Assembly (NCBI GenBank): GCA_965230045.1
Contig: OZ245940.1
Location: forward strand, 744,001-808,000
From: G963662905 sp965230045
Lineage (GTDB): Bacteria > Bacteroidota > Bacteroidia > Bacteroidales > WRLA01
Reading direction: 5' to 3'
DNA length: 64,000 bases
Shown piece after piece: positions 56,136 to 64,000 of the stretch. The notes beneath the pieces were generated by a model. That model was not told the origin of the DNA and did no database searches. It worked only from the letters and a program-made list of their open reading frames with translations. The position numbers and the translations under genes are program-made. Each line of letters starts with the position of its first letter. Positions within the stretch are counted from its first letter, which is position 1.

Positions 56136-57059
56136 ATGAAACCAAAACTAGTGCAACGGTTTTTGCCGCATCTGGCGCTATTTACAGTTAGCCTTATTTT
56201 TGGCCTGAATTATTTTATTGCAAAAAGCCTGATGCCGGATTTCCTAAAGCCGCTTCAACTGATTTTTTTCAGGGTTTTGCTTACTTCGCTCATCCTTTGG
56301 GGGCTTCATTTTGTGATGAAAAAGGAGCGTGTAAGCAAAAAGGATTTGGGAAGGCTTGCTTTATGTGGTTTTGTAGGCATTAGCCTGAACCAGATTGCCA
56401 TGTTTGTTGGCCTGAACCTCACAACGGCTGTTGATACTTCTATCATCCACAGTACCAGCCCGATTTTGGTATTAATTTTTTCGGCACTTCTAATGCGTGA
56501 GCGTATTCGATTGGTGCCGGCAATTGGGATTGCTTTGGGTTTTTCGGGATCTTTGATGTTGATATTGCAATCCGGTGATTTTGACCTTTCTTCATCAAAT
56601 ATGCTGGGCAACTTATTGATTTTTATAAATATCAGCGCTTACGGCCTGTATCTTGTTCTGGTAAAGCCACTTATGGCAAAATATCATCCTGTTACGGTAA
56701 TGAAATGGGCTTTTACCTTCGGTTTTATTTTTGGTGCGCCGCTTACAATTCCGTCATTGGATGGTTTTGGCGTGTCTCATATGACGATAAATGCATGGCT
56801 ATCTTTGGCTTATGTGATTATTGCTGTTACCTTTGTCGCCTTCTTGCTTACAGCCTGGGCCTTAAAATCTTTATCGGCAAGTACTACGGCATATTATATT
56901 TATTTGCAACCGCTTTTTGCTGCGCTGATTGCCTGGCTTAGTGGTTTTGAAAGTTTGGATTGGGGACAATTATTTGCTGCCGTTTTTATTTTTACCGGAG
57001 TATATTTGGTCAATTACCGCAAAAGAAAGGGGATCAGAGCAAATGGCGGACGGGGATGA
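56136..57059 (+). CDS. EamA-family (DMT) transporter
   Basis: The 307-residue protein from ATG 56136 has ten predicted helices in two EamA repeats (LIFGLNYFIAKSL... and ISAYGLYLVLVKPL...). Family members are metabolite exporters or importers, and the substrate cannot be inferred here. A longer frame begins at 56079, but its extra residues look non-coding. Its 3' end overlaps the convergent PLD gene by 26 bases. Confidence 0.85.
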   Translation: MKPKLVQRFLPHLALFTVSLIFGLNYFIAKSLMPDFLKPLQLIFFRVLLTSLILWGLHFVMKKERVSKKDLGRLALCGFVGISLNQIAMFVGLNLTTAVDTSIIHSTSPILVLIFSALLMRERIRLVPAIGIALGFSGSLMLILQSGDFDLSSSNMLGNLLIFINISAYGLYLVLVKPLMAKYHPVTVMKWAFTFGFIFGAPLTIPSLDGFGVSHMTINAWLSLAYVIIAVTFVAFLLTAWALKSLSASTTAYYIYLQPLFAALIAWLSGFESLDWGQLFAAVFIFTGVYLVNYRKRKGIRANGGRG

Positions 57060-58119
57060 GGAGCCATTCAAAAAATTTTTCGATTTGCGATCGGTTTTTC
57101 CATGCTTCATAATCGAAATCGCTGCAATCCATCAGGCTTTCATGCAGGTGTTTGCGCAAATCAAAACTGATTTTTTCTTCTTGGCCCATTACGGCAATTT
57201 CGTGCTGGAAGCGAAAACTCCGGTAATCAAAATTTGGGGAGCCAAAAACAAAAAGGCTGTCATCCATCATAAAAAGTTTTGCATGAATGTTTTCCGGTTC
57301 GTAAAATTTAATGCGCACACCGGCATCATGGAGCATCCCGAGGTATTTGTTTCGCAGGATATCCACAATTCGCACATCAGAATTTTTGGGGGTGATTACG
57401 GTAATTTTAACACCTCTTTTGGCGGCAAGTATTATATTTCTTCTCAGCGAAAAACTGGGCAAAAAATAAGGGCTTTCGATATATACGCTTCTTTGTGCAT
57501 TGCGCAGTAAGCGTAAAAACTGCTTCTTTATTGGGCTTCTGCTGAGCGATGGAATGTCTCTGAGAATTGTTAGTTTGTTGGTAATAATAGGTTTTACATA
57601 ATCGTTTTTATCGAACAATATAGTATTGTATAGCCGGAACATTTGCAGGAAAACATCCTTCAGGGTCAAAGCAAGATCGGTTTGTTCGGCGCGCAGGATC
57701 AATTCTCTCCATGAAAGGCTGTAGGCTGTTAGGTTAGCAGAACCGACATAGCTGATTTTATCATCGATTACGATTATTTTTCTGTGGTTTCTTCTATGAC
57801 TATTGGTAAAGAAATTGATATTGATTTTTATCCTGGAAAAGGCGCGCACTTCTGCTCCGAGCTGGAGCAATTGATTGAAGAAAGGATCAATTCTGCCTGT
57901 TCCCCAGCTGTCAACAAGTAGTTTGATTTCTATTTTTTCTTTAGCTTTTTGAATTAATGCCTGCCTGATTTTTTTTCCAACAGAGTCGTGCCCGAATTTA
58001 TAAACCTCAATATATATTACGTGTTTTGCTTGTGCAATATCATCAAGCAATGAATTTATATAGTGTAGTGGGTCGTCAATGATTCGGTAGGGACTTCTAT
58101 TTGCTGCCTGCATTGACAT
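57034..58119 (-). CDS. Phospholipase D-like protein, cardiolipin synthase family
   Basis: The 361-residue protein has two HKD motifs: His112/Lys114/Asp119 (HRKIIVIDD) and His279/Lys281/Asp286 (IHAKLFMMDD). The GSANLT and GSPNFD segments follow as in the cardiolipin synthase subfamily. The N-terminal membrane helices of ClsA are missing, so it resembles ClsB-type or other soluble PLD enzymes. It is 12 bases downstream of the response regulator gene and may be co-transcribed with it. Confidence 0.9.
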   Translation of the reverse strand: MSMQAANRSPYRIIDDPLHYINSLLDDIAQAKHVIYIEVYKFGHDSVGKKIRQALIQKAKEKIEIKLLVDSWGTGRIDPFFNQLLQLGAEVRAFSRIKININFFTNSHRRNHRKIIVIDDKISYVGSANLTAYSLSWRELILRAEQTDLALTLKDVFLQMFRLYNTILFDKNDYVKPIITNKLTILRDIPSLSRSPIKKQFLRLLRNAQRSVYIESPYFLPSFSLRRNIILAAKRGVKITVITPKNSDVRIVDILRNKYLGMLHDAGVRIKFYEPENIHAKLFMMDDSLFVFGSPNFDYRSFRFQHEIAVMGQEEKISFDLRKHLHESLMDCSDFDYEAWKNRSQIEKFFEWLLIPVRHLL

Positions 58120-58131
58120 AGTAAGTTACAT

Positions 58132-58902
58132 TTATGATTCAACCTGTTGCAGGAGCAGATCTACCAGTTTATCGCGTTTGCGAACCGAAACACTTAGGGC
58201 CGTATTGTCGGCCATATTTACATTAAAAACGTTATTGTTTTTTTCAAAAGAAATAACATGGTTGAGATTGATCAGGTGTGATTTGTGGATCCTGTAGATA
58301 TAATCGTACTTCTGTGTCATTTGCTCAAAATCCTTAAGGCTTTTGTTAATGATTATATCTTCGCTTCCCCTGAAAACCAGTTTAACACCTTTGGAGTAAG
58401 TTTCGGCGCGCACGAGGTCTTTTAGGTTAATAAAAAACGTTGTGCCTGGAGAACTGATAGTGATTTTGTGCGCTTTAAGTAGGTTCTCCGGATATTGGTC
58501 TAAAAAAATTTTAATACGTTCAATCAGTCTTTCATTTTCATTCGCGACTGTAATTTTATTAATGGCATGAATCAGCTGATTAGGCTCAACCGGTTTTAGT
58601 AAGTAGTCTATAGCGCTGTATTTGAATGCTTTGATAGCATATTCGTCATAAGCGGTAATGAAAATGATATTAAAATTAATGTTTTGGAATCTTTGGAGCA
58701 ATTCAAAACCTGTTCCGCCCGGCATTCTGATATCGAGAATTGTCAGATCGGGCTTTTGACTTAAAATTAGCCGTTCGGCATCATCAATATTTGATGCCTC
58801 CCCAATAATTTGAATGTTTTTGCAATAGGTGTTGAGTAATTTGATCACAGATTCCCGTGCCATAAATTCATCATCAACAACAATAGTTTTCAGGCTTCTC
58901 AT
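58132..58902 (-). CDS. LytTR-family response regulator
   Basis: The 256-residue regulator has a receiver domain (phospho-acceptor Asp57 in LTILDIRMPGG, Lys in DYLLKPVEPNQ) and a C-terminal LytTR DNA-binding domain (about 150-256, with YIYRIHKSHLINLNHV). It is likely the partner of the two LytS-type kinases encoded upstream on the same strand, but a 463-base gap containing a palindromic repeat separates them. It probably controls transcription of nearby or distant genes; targets are unknown. Confidence 0.93.
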   Translation of the reverse strand: MRSLKTIVVDDEFMARESVIKLLNTYCKNIQIIGEASNIDDAERLILSQKPDLTILDIRMPGGTGFELLQRFQNINFNIIFITAYDEYAIKAFKYSAIDYLLKPVEPNQLIHAINKITVANENERLIERIKIFLDQYPENLLKAHKITISSPGTTFFINLKDLVRAETYSKGVKLVFRGSEDIIINKSLKDFEQMTQKYDYIYRIHKSHLINLNHVISFEKNNNVFNVNMADNTALSVSVRKRDKLVDLLLQQVES

Positions 58903-59365
58903 TTTAGTTACATTATCGTAATCAAGGGCATTGGATACAAAGATAAGGAATACCTTTCAAATAAACAGTTGTTTCCTTAATCATCCGTCAATTTCAGGAA
59001 AAATATTCATCAAGTACCTTTAACCTAATTGGTTCTACACGGAATTTCGTGGAAAGAAATTAGAATGCTATTTCAAACAGATTCCTCCAAAGTTTCCTCA
59101 TTCTTAGGAAAACTTTGTCGGAATGACGCGTTTTTTTGAAGTCAGGAGGCAAATGCGGCTTGGTCACTGAGCGGAGTCGAAGTGCGCCGCATTTGCCTTA
59201 AACGCCTAATAAACAGCGTCATTCCGACCGGAACAAAGCCAAACGAAGTGATTAAGGCTTTGTGAAGGGAGGAATCTGTTAGGGATCAATAGTTTATTAA
59301 TAGATATCTGCATATTATTTTCAAACATTATTGTTACCCACGAAATTCCTAGTAGAACCACCTAA
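58903..59365. other. 463-base gap between response regulator and kinase genes
   Basis: The gap contains one large palindromic element (59076-59280, listed separately). The rest is AT-rich and without a recognisable ORF. The promoter of the response regulator presumably lies at 58905-59075, but no TAnnTTTG box stands out on the minus strand. Confidence 0.55.
59076..59280. repeat. About 205-base element of three nested inverted repeats
   Basis: Three perfect pairs are nested: outer AACAGATTCCTCC (59076) / GGAGGAATCTGTT (59268), middle GTCGGAATGACGC (59117) / GCGTCATTCCGAC (59216), inner GGCAAATGCGGC (59148) / GCCGCATTTGCC (59186). The loop holds AGCGGAGTCGAAGTGC, similar to a motif near 5.07 kb. 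No coding sequence is present. This layout fits a dispersed palindromic element, possibly MITE-like and mobilised in trans. Confidence 0.75.
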
Positions 59366-61432
59366 TTATTTCAGGATCATTTTTTCCGGGATTGTAAACG
59401 ATACCAGTGTTCCTGGGTTTGCCTTTTCAGGATTTGCAAGACTGATAGTGAATTTTATTTTTTCTTTTCCCTTGAACCTTTTGTTCATATTGTCGATGCG
59501 CTCCTGAGTGATTAGTGTTGCCAAGGAAAGATGATTGTTCCCTTTTTTTGTATTCCGGTTGCTTTTGTATCCTATTCCGTCATCTTCTATTTCAATATGG
59601 ATTGTTTTTTCAATCATGAAAATGCGCAAATCAACATTACCACGTCCTTCTTTGTGTTGGATTCCATGTTCTATGGCGTTTTCGATGAATGGTTGTGCCA
59701 GGCCCGGCGGTATTAAGATGTTTTCCAGGTCTATTTTTGAATTTATATTAATGGAAAAATCCAGTTTGTCTTTAAAACGGATTGCCTGAAGCTTGAAATA
59801 GTATTGGAGTGTATCCGTTTCGTCTTTAAGCTTAATTAAATCGCTTCGCGAGTTATTCAGAAAATGCCGCATCAGTTTGGCAAAATCAGCGATATATTCT
59901 CCTGCTTTTGTTGCTCTGTTTTGATAAACATATCCTTGTATTGCAATAAGCGAATTGAAAATAAAATGGGGATTAAGTTGAGAACGAACAATTTTGTCGC
60001 GCAATTCAATTTGTTCTGACTTGTTTCGCTGCCTAAATTGTTTTACGATGAGTACGGATATAGTGATGACCAATACAAAAATTAGAATAAGGCCAATAAT
60101 AGCAAAGGTCTTTATTTGGTTTTCTTTCTTTAATTGTTGCAGCTTAAGCTGTTTCTCTTTGAACATCCAATCGAAATTCATTGACTGAAGTTTTTGTTGG
60201 TTTTTTTGGGCGTTAAGACTATCTGTATAAAGATTATATAGTCTGTAGTATTTTAGAGCACTATCAGTATTGCTTCTGATGTTATAATAGTATTCATAAA
60301 GTTTTTGAGCTGTATAGGGAAGATAATGGTCAATTATATCCCGGCTTTTATGAATTTGAAGGGCTATCATCAGATAATAGATTGCAGAATCCGGTTTATT
60401 GAGGTTGGTATAAGTGTTTGCCAGGTTTGCATATGAGCTAGCGAGGTGTGTTTTGGAATCGAATTTTTTTCTGTTTTCAAGGGCTAAAAGGTTGTATTTT
60501 AGCTGATTATTATGCCTTCCATGTAGTTCGTTTATATATGCTATCCGTGTGTATATATGGCCAAGGCGAAAATTTGCCTTTTGGTTTTTAAATAGTTTTA
60601 TAATGTTTTTGTAAATTATTTCAGCTTTTTCTGTATTTCCTATTTGTAAGTAGTAATCTCCTAATAAATTGTAAAGACTGCATTTGTTGTTCCAGCTAAT
60701 AGCTTTGTTAGAAGTGTCTTTCAGTGTTATGTGATAATAATATTCAGCGCTATCTAATTGGTTTTTAAAGTAATGTGCCTTCATTAACATCACGTGAGTT
60801 AGCATAATATCACTGTTGTCTGATATGTTTTGCTGTTCTTCAATTTGGGTGTTTTTGTTTAATATTTTTATTGCTTCAGAGTAAAGTTTTGTTTTTATAA
60901 AAATTATTCCAATTTCTAAATTGTGAGAAAGCATTCTTAGAATATCATTATTTTTATTAGCTTTTTCTAGAGCTAATAAATGATAGGAATAGGCTTGTTT
61001 ATAATTGTCTTGTGACCTAAAATATCTAGCTAGAAGTTCGTAGTATTTATAAAGTAATTCAGATTTATTATTTGCTGTAGCATAATCAATTCCTTCAAAT
61101 ATATCGTAGATTATTGCGTTAGCATTTTCTGTTTGTGAACTCCACAATAACGATTCCGATAAGTATGGTAAGACATGATGCATAACTTCTGTATGGTTAT
61201 TGGTTTTGCTCCAGAAGTAAATGGTTCTTAAAAACTGAATTGTGCTGTCGGGAGCTTTGTAATGCAATTGTTTGTAATACAGTTTTAAGCTGTCCAGGTT
61301 AATTTGCTCCTTTTGCCGGTCAAAGATTTTTTGTTTTAGGTAGTAATATGTTGAGTCCCATTCCGCATATGCCTTTATTGAAACAAGCATTATAAAAATT
61401 AAAACAGCTATTTTTATCGGGATTCCTTTCAT
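59366..61432 (-). CDS. LytS-type sensor histidine kinase with TPR sensor region
   Basis: The 688-residue membrane kinase has a signal peptide (MKGIPIKIAVLIFIMLVSIKAYA). The extracytoplasmic region is built of TPR-like helical repeats (about 90-390). A membrane helix (FAIIGLILIFVLVITISVLIV) and a short coiled coil follow. The His_kinase domain has His489 in QLNPHFIFNSL, and the ATPase has PPGLAQPFIENAIEHG and DDGIGY. It lies 8 bases downstream of a paralogue of the same layout. Its signal is unknown. Confidence 0.92.
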   Translation of the reverse strand: MKGIPIKIAVLIFIMLVSIKAYAEWDSTYYYLKQKIFDRQKEQINLDSLKLYYKQLHYKAPDSTIQFLRTIYFWSKTNNHTEVMHHVLPYLSESLLWSSQTENANAIIYDIFEGIDYATANNKSELLYKYYELLARYFRSQDNYKQAYSYHLLALEKANKNNDILRMLSHNLEIGIIFIKTKLYSEAIKILNKNTQIEEQQNISDNSDIMLTHVMLMKAHYFKNQLDSAEYYYHITLKDTSNKAISWNNKCSLYNLLGDYYLQIGNTEKAEIIYKNIIKLFKNQKANFRLGHIYTRIAYINELHGRHNNQLKYNLLALENRKKFDSKTHLASSYANLANTYTNLNKPDSAIYYLMIALQIHKSRDIIDHYLPYTAQKLYEYYYNIRSNTDSALKYYRLYNLYTDSLNAQKNQQKLQSMNFDWMFKEKQLKLQQLKKENQIKTFAIIGLILIFVLVITISVLIVKQFRQRNKSEQIELRDKIVRSQLNPHFIFNSLIAIQGYVYQNRATKAGEYIADFAKLMRHFLNNSRSDLIKLKDETDTLQYYFKLQAIRFKDKLDFSININSKIDLENILIPPGLAQPFIENAIEHGIQHKEGRGNVDLRIFMIEKTIHIEIEDDGIGYKSNRNTKKGNNHLSLATLITQERIDNMNKRFKGKEKIKFTISLANPEKANPGTLVSFTIPEKMILK

Positions 61433-61440
61433 GACATCTA

Positions 61441-63543
61441 TTATCCTCCGATTTTTCGTGTGTTTTTGGCTGATTTCATAACAAAACTTAAAGGGATTTT
61501 GAAAAGGACTTTAGTTCCAGGATATTCATAGTCATCGCAAGCGTTTGTAATTGTGAATAATATTTTTTTCTTACCATATCGTTTTCCATTGATATTATCG
61601 ATGCGTTCCTGTGTAATTTGGGTTGATAAGGAGAAATGCTTTTGACCCTTTGTGCTTTTTTTCGCATTTTTTATCCCAACACCATCATCTGTTACTGTAA
61701 TACATAATGAATTATCCGAAATGAAAAATTTAAGATCCACATTGCCCCCTTCTTCCTTGGGTTGAATGCCATGCTCAATCGCGTTTTCTATAAAAGGCTG
61801 CGCTAATCCGGGGGGTATCATAATGTTTTTATTGCTAAGTTCCGACCCGGCAGTTATCGAATATCTCAGTTTCTCGCGATATCGTATCGACTGAAGGTTC
61901 ATGTAGTAGGTTAGCGTTTCTATCTCATTTTCCAAAGAAATAAAGTCAACTCTGGAATTATTGAGAAAAAGCCTCATCAGCTTGGCAAACTTTGCGATAT
62001 ACGCGCCTGCCTCTGCTGCCCTGTTTTGATATACATAGCTTTGTATGGCAATGAGCGCGTTGAAAATAAAGTGTGGGTTGAGTTGCGAGCGTGTAATTTT
62101 GTCGCGCAATTCTATTTGATATCGCCTGCTTCTTTGCCTGTATTGTAAAACAATCAAAAGTATTATAATGGTAATCAAAAAAAACAAGAGGATCAACCCA
62201 ACAATAACATAACCTTTTAGCTGTGTTTCTTTTTTAAGTTGACTAAGTTGCAGTTGTTTCTCTTTATAGTGCCATTCATGGTTCATTGTCAAGACTTTTT
62301 GCTGATTTTGTGCATAACTAATGCTGTCACTATATTGATTGTAGAGAATATAATACTTAAGCGCGCTGTCAGTATTGCCCATTTCGTTGTGAACCTCGTA
62401 GAGCTTATATGTATCATGTGGGAGATAGTGATCAATCCTTTTCCTCTGACTATGTATTTTGTAGGCTTTCTGGAGATAGAAAATGGCAGAATCGTATTTC
62501 TTTAATCGGCTATACGAATTGGCTATATTGGCATAAGAACTTCCTATGAGCGTTTCGGAATTGTTTGTCTTTCTGTGTGCTAAGGCTTTGAAGTTGTTTT
62601 TTAACTGTTGTTGATGCTCCCCCTTTAATTCATATATATAGGCCATGCGAGTATAAATATCACCCAATGAATGCTTTGCCTGATATTTTTTATATATATC
62701 AATAGTTTTTTGGTAACATTCAAAAGCGCTTTTAAAATCCCCGCTCCATAAAAAGTAATCCCCAAGATTCGTATAAAATGCCATAACACTATGCCAATCC
62801 GGGAAATAATCTTCCTGAGGATATTTTAGCTGTTCCTGGTAATAAGCTACACTATCAGGTATATTCAACATGTGAAAAACTTTCATCAGGTTGATGACCG
62901 CTATCTCCCTTTGTGTGAATTCGTCCTCAGTCAGGCTATTACTTAGAAGGAGGTTTCTCCGGAATAAATCTACAGCTTGTGATTTTAGGTTGAGCGCTAT
63001 AAGCAACTGTCCAATTTTGATATTATATGTCATCTGCTGTCGGACGTCATTGGCTTTCTTTGCCTCATCAAGCGCCTGTAACAAATATTGATAGGCCTTG
63101 TTGTAGTTCTCGCTCTTTGTGTGCAGCCTGCCAATCAGATAATAGAAATGGGCGGTTTGCCTGTGGTCTTTCTGTATAATCGCCTTTTCTATACCGTCAA
63201 AAATATTTTGGATCGTTTCTTCATAATATTTGTCTTCATCTTTCCAGATTAATCCTTCGGTAAGCACACGTAGACTGATCTGGCTCTTGGTTTCTTCGGA
63301 ATTATCTTGTATAAATTCATTGTGTATGCTGCGAAACAAACCAATTGCCGAATCTACTTGTATTGTCAGTAGCCTGAGGTAATATTTTTCAAGACTGTCT
63401 GTATTTACCGTCTTTGTCTCAGGATCTATGATTTTTTTTCTGATAATTTCAAACTGATCCTGAGCCTGCAAACCAAAAGCTGATGCCAGTAGCAAAACAA
63501 TGATGGTTACAATCGTTTTATTGAGAGCTTTCCCTGGCATCAT
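61441..63543 (-). CDS. LytS-type sensor histidine kinase with TPR sensor region (paralogue)
   Basis: The 700-residue kinase has the same domain order as the next gene: a signal sequence, TPR-type repeats, one membrane helix (GYVIVGLILLFFLITIIILLIV) and a His_kinase domain with His491 in QLNPHFIFNAL. Its ATPase domain has PPGLAQPFIENAIEHG and DDGVGI. The phosphotransfer and ATP motifs are almost identical in the two proteins, while the sensor parts differ, which suggests a tandem duplication with diversified input. Confidence 0.92.
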   Translation of the reverse strand: MMPGKALNKTIVTIIVLLLASAFGLQAQDQFEIIRKKIIDPETKTVNTDSLEKYYLRLLTIQVDSAIGLFRSIHNEFIQDNSEETKSQISLRVLTEGLIWKDEDKYYEETIQNIFDGIEKAIIQKDHRQTAHFYYLIGRLHTKSENYNKAYQYLLQALDEAKKANDVRQQMTYNIKIGQLLIALNLKSQAVDLFRRNLLLSNSLTEDEFTQREIAVINLMKVFHMLNIPDSVAYYQEQLKYPQEDYFPDWHSVMAFYTNLGDYFLWSGDFKSAFECYQKTIDIYKKYQAKHSLGDIYTRMAYIYELKGEHQQQLKNNFKALAHRKTNNSETLIGSSYANIANSYSRLKKYDSAIFYLQKAYKIHSQRKRIDHYLPHDTYKLYEVHNEMGNTDSALKYYILYNQYSDSISYAQNQQKVLTMNHEWHYKEKQLQLSQLKKETQLKGYVIVGLILLFFLITIIILLIVLQYRQRSRRYQIELRDKITRSQLNPHFIFNALIAIQSYVYQNRAAEAGAYIAKFAKLMRLFLNNSRVDFISLENEIETLTYYMNLQSIRYREKLRYSITAGSELSNKNIMIPPGLAQPFIENAIEHGIQPKEEGGNVDLKFFISDNSLCITVTDDGVGIKNAKKSTKGQKHFSLSTQITQERIDNINGKRYGKKKILFTITNACDDYEYPGTKVLFKIPLSFVMKSAKNTRKIGG

Positions 63544-63557
63544 TTGGTTTGATTTAA

Positions 63558-64000
63558 TTATTTGTTTAGGATTAGTGTCCTGTACTTTTCTTGATTCCAG
63601 ATATTCATGAAAATCCGGAATACTTCATAATCAACCGGACGGATTTCCTCACCATTGAGTTTAAGCTGCCGTTTAAAAAATAATTTATTGTTTTGACGGC
63701 TTATCTTAATTTCAAGGCTGCCAAAACTTTTCATTTTCCTGATGTTGACTTCCTCGTTCAATACACGGTATCCTTTTGGTATTTCAATTTCAAAAGAATA
63801 GCTTTCATCAATAGCTTTTCCGCAATAAAGAGGTTCTTTTCGCATTGATGGCAATGCTCTGATGTTTCTGGAGTCAATACCGTCTTTCCAAACCGGAAGT
63901 GCCAGAATTAAATATCCTTCCTTGTCCTCCAGTTTTTTTTCTGATTCTAAAACAAAATCAGCGGCCATTTCTTCCTCATTAAAAGTGTTGCTCACAAAAT
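63558..64000 (-). CDS. C-terminal part of a DUF3857/transglutaminase-like protein, 5' end outside window
   Basis: The frame is open to the window edge; the first start-like codon in it is a GTG at 63995, so the gene probably continues upstream beyond base 64000. About 145 residues are visible. They form the beta-rich end of DUF3857/DUF3858-type surface proteins (SYSFEIEIPKGYRVL, then DYEVFRIFMNIWNQEKYRTLILNK). It lies 14 bases upstream of the first kinase gene. Confidence 0.7.
   Translation of the reverse strand, partial: FVSNTFNEEEMAADFVLESEKKLEDKEGYLILALPVWKDGIDSRNIRALPSMRKEPLYCGKAIDESYSFEIEIPKGYRVLNEEVNIRKMKSFGSLEIKISRQNNKLFFKRQLKLNGEEIRPVDYEVFRIFMNIWNQEKYRTLILNK

Noticed and set aside
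56929..57510. Plus-strand frame of 193 codons opposite the PLD gene
   Set aside because: The minus-strand PLD frame carries both HKD motifs; the plus frame is its complement and has no family.

Overview
The window is a stretch of a Bacteroidota chromosome, probably from the Bacteroidales/Marinilabiliales side of the phylum. The grounds are: five consecutive large secreted proteins with type IX secretion (T9SS) C-terminal sorting domains, a gldF-gldG pair, a TonB-dependent receptor with an N-terminal carboxypeptidase-regulatory-like domain, LytS/LytTR two-component proteins, an insert-bearing SecA of about 1,100 residues, and promoters of the Bacteroidota type (TTG, about 19 bp, TAnnTTTG). I see no rRNA, tRNA, CRISPR array, transposase or prophage.

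Layout. (1) 1-16.4 kb: five co-directional T9SS cargo genes. They are a 5'-truncated Ig-repeat protein, an Omp28/thioredoxin-like PKD protein, a six-Asp-box propeller protein and two gingipain-like C25 cysteine peptidases. Four of them share a cassette of FN3-like domain, jelly-roll-like domain, Ig/PKD domains and sorting domain, and four rho-independent terminators follow genes in the array. (2) 16.6-22.0 kb: a housekeeping run hpt, a tandem double adenylate-kinase gene, a normal adk, obgE, a PAP2 phosphatase and tilS. (3) 22.0-24.7 kb: an AlgJ/AlgX-like and MBOAT pair for polysaccharide O-acylation. (4) 24.8-34.4 kb: a sucrose-phosphorolysis locus with fructokinase, sugar porter, LacI regulator, TonB receptor, sucrose phosphorylase and a second MFS carrier. 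(5) 34.6-39.2 kb: an isoprenoid-synthase-like protein of unknown role, a SAM hydrolase/adenosyltransferase-family protein, phoH, DUF554 and purC. (6) 39.3-43.5 kb: a decayed toxin-antitoxin pair, an orphan lipoprotein, gldF, gldG and a zinc-ribbon protein. (7) 43.6-51.6 kb: a beta-barrel protein, a UbiA prenyltransferase, a methyltransferase, a LolD/MacB-type ATPase, a PduO-type cobalamin adenosyltransferase, a DUF2795 protein and secA. (8) 51.6-52.4 kb: a gene-poor gap with a candidate structured RNA and a 52-codon membrane ORF. (9) 52.4-57.1 kb: a three-subunit biotin-dependent acyl-CoA carboxylase and an EamA transporter. (10) 57.0-64 kb, minus strand: a PLD-family protein, a LytTR response regulator, two tandem paralogous LytS-type kinases with TPR sensors, and the 3' end of a further gene that runs off the window.

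How the genes fit together (inference). The sucrose locus suggests outer-membrane uptake by the TonB receptor, inner-membrane transport by an MFS carrier, phosphorolysis to glucose-1-phosphate plus fructose, and fructose phosphorylation by the PfkB kinase, under a LacI repressor whose likely operators lie in the divergent promoter region. The carboxylase and the cobalamin adenosyltransferase fit methylmalonyl-CoA/propionate metabolism. The gldFG pair and SecA serve the secretion machinery that exports the T9SS cargo proteins.

The least ordinary items are the fused double adenylate kinase with one degenerate half beside a normal adk, the isoprenoid-synthase-like orphan, the candidate structured RNAs, the nested palindromic intergenic elements, and a sharp base-composition break inside the first gene. 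I did not find a clearly new multi-gene system.
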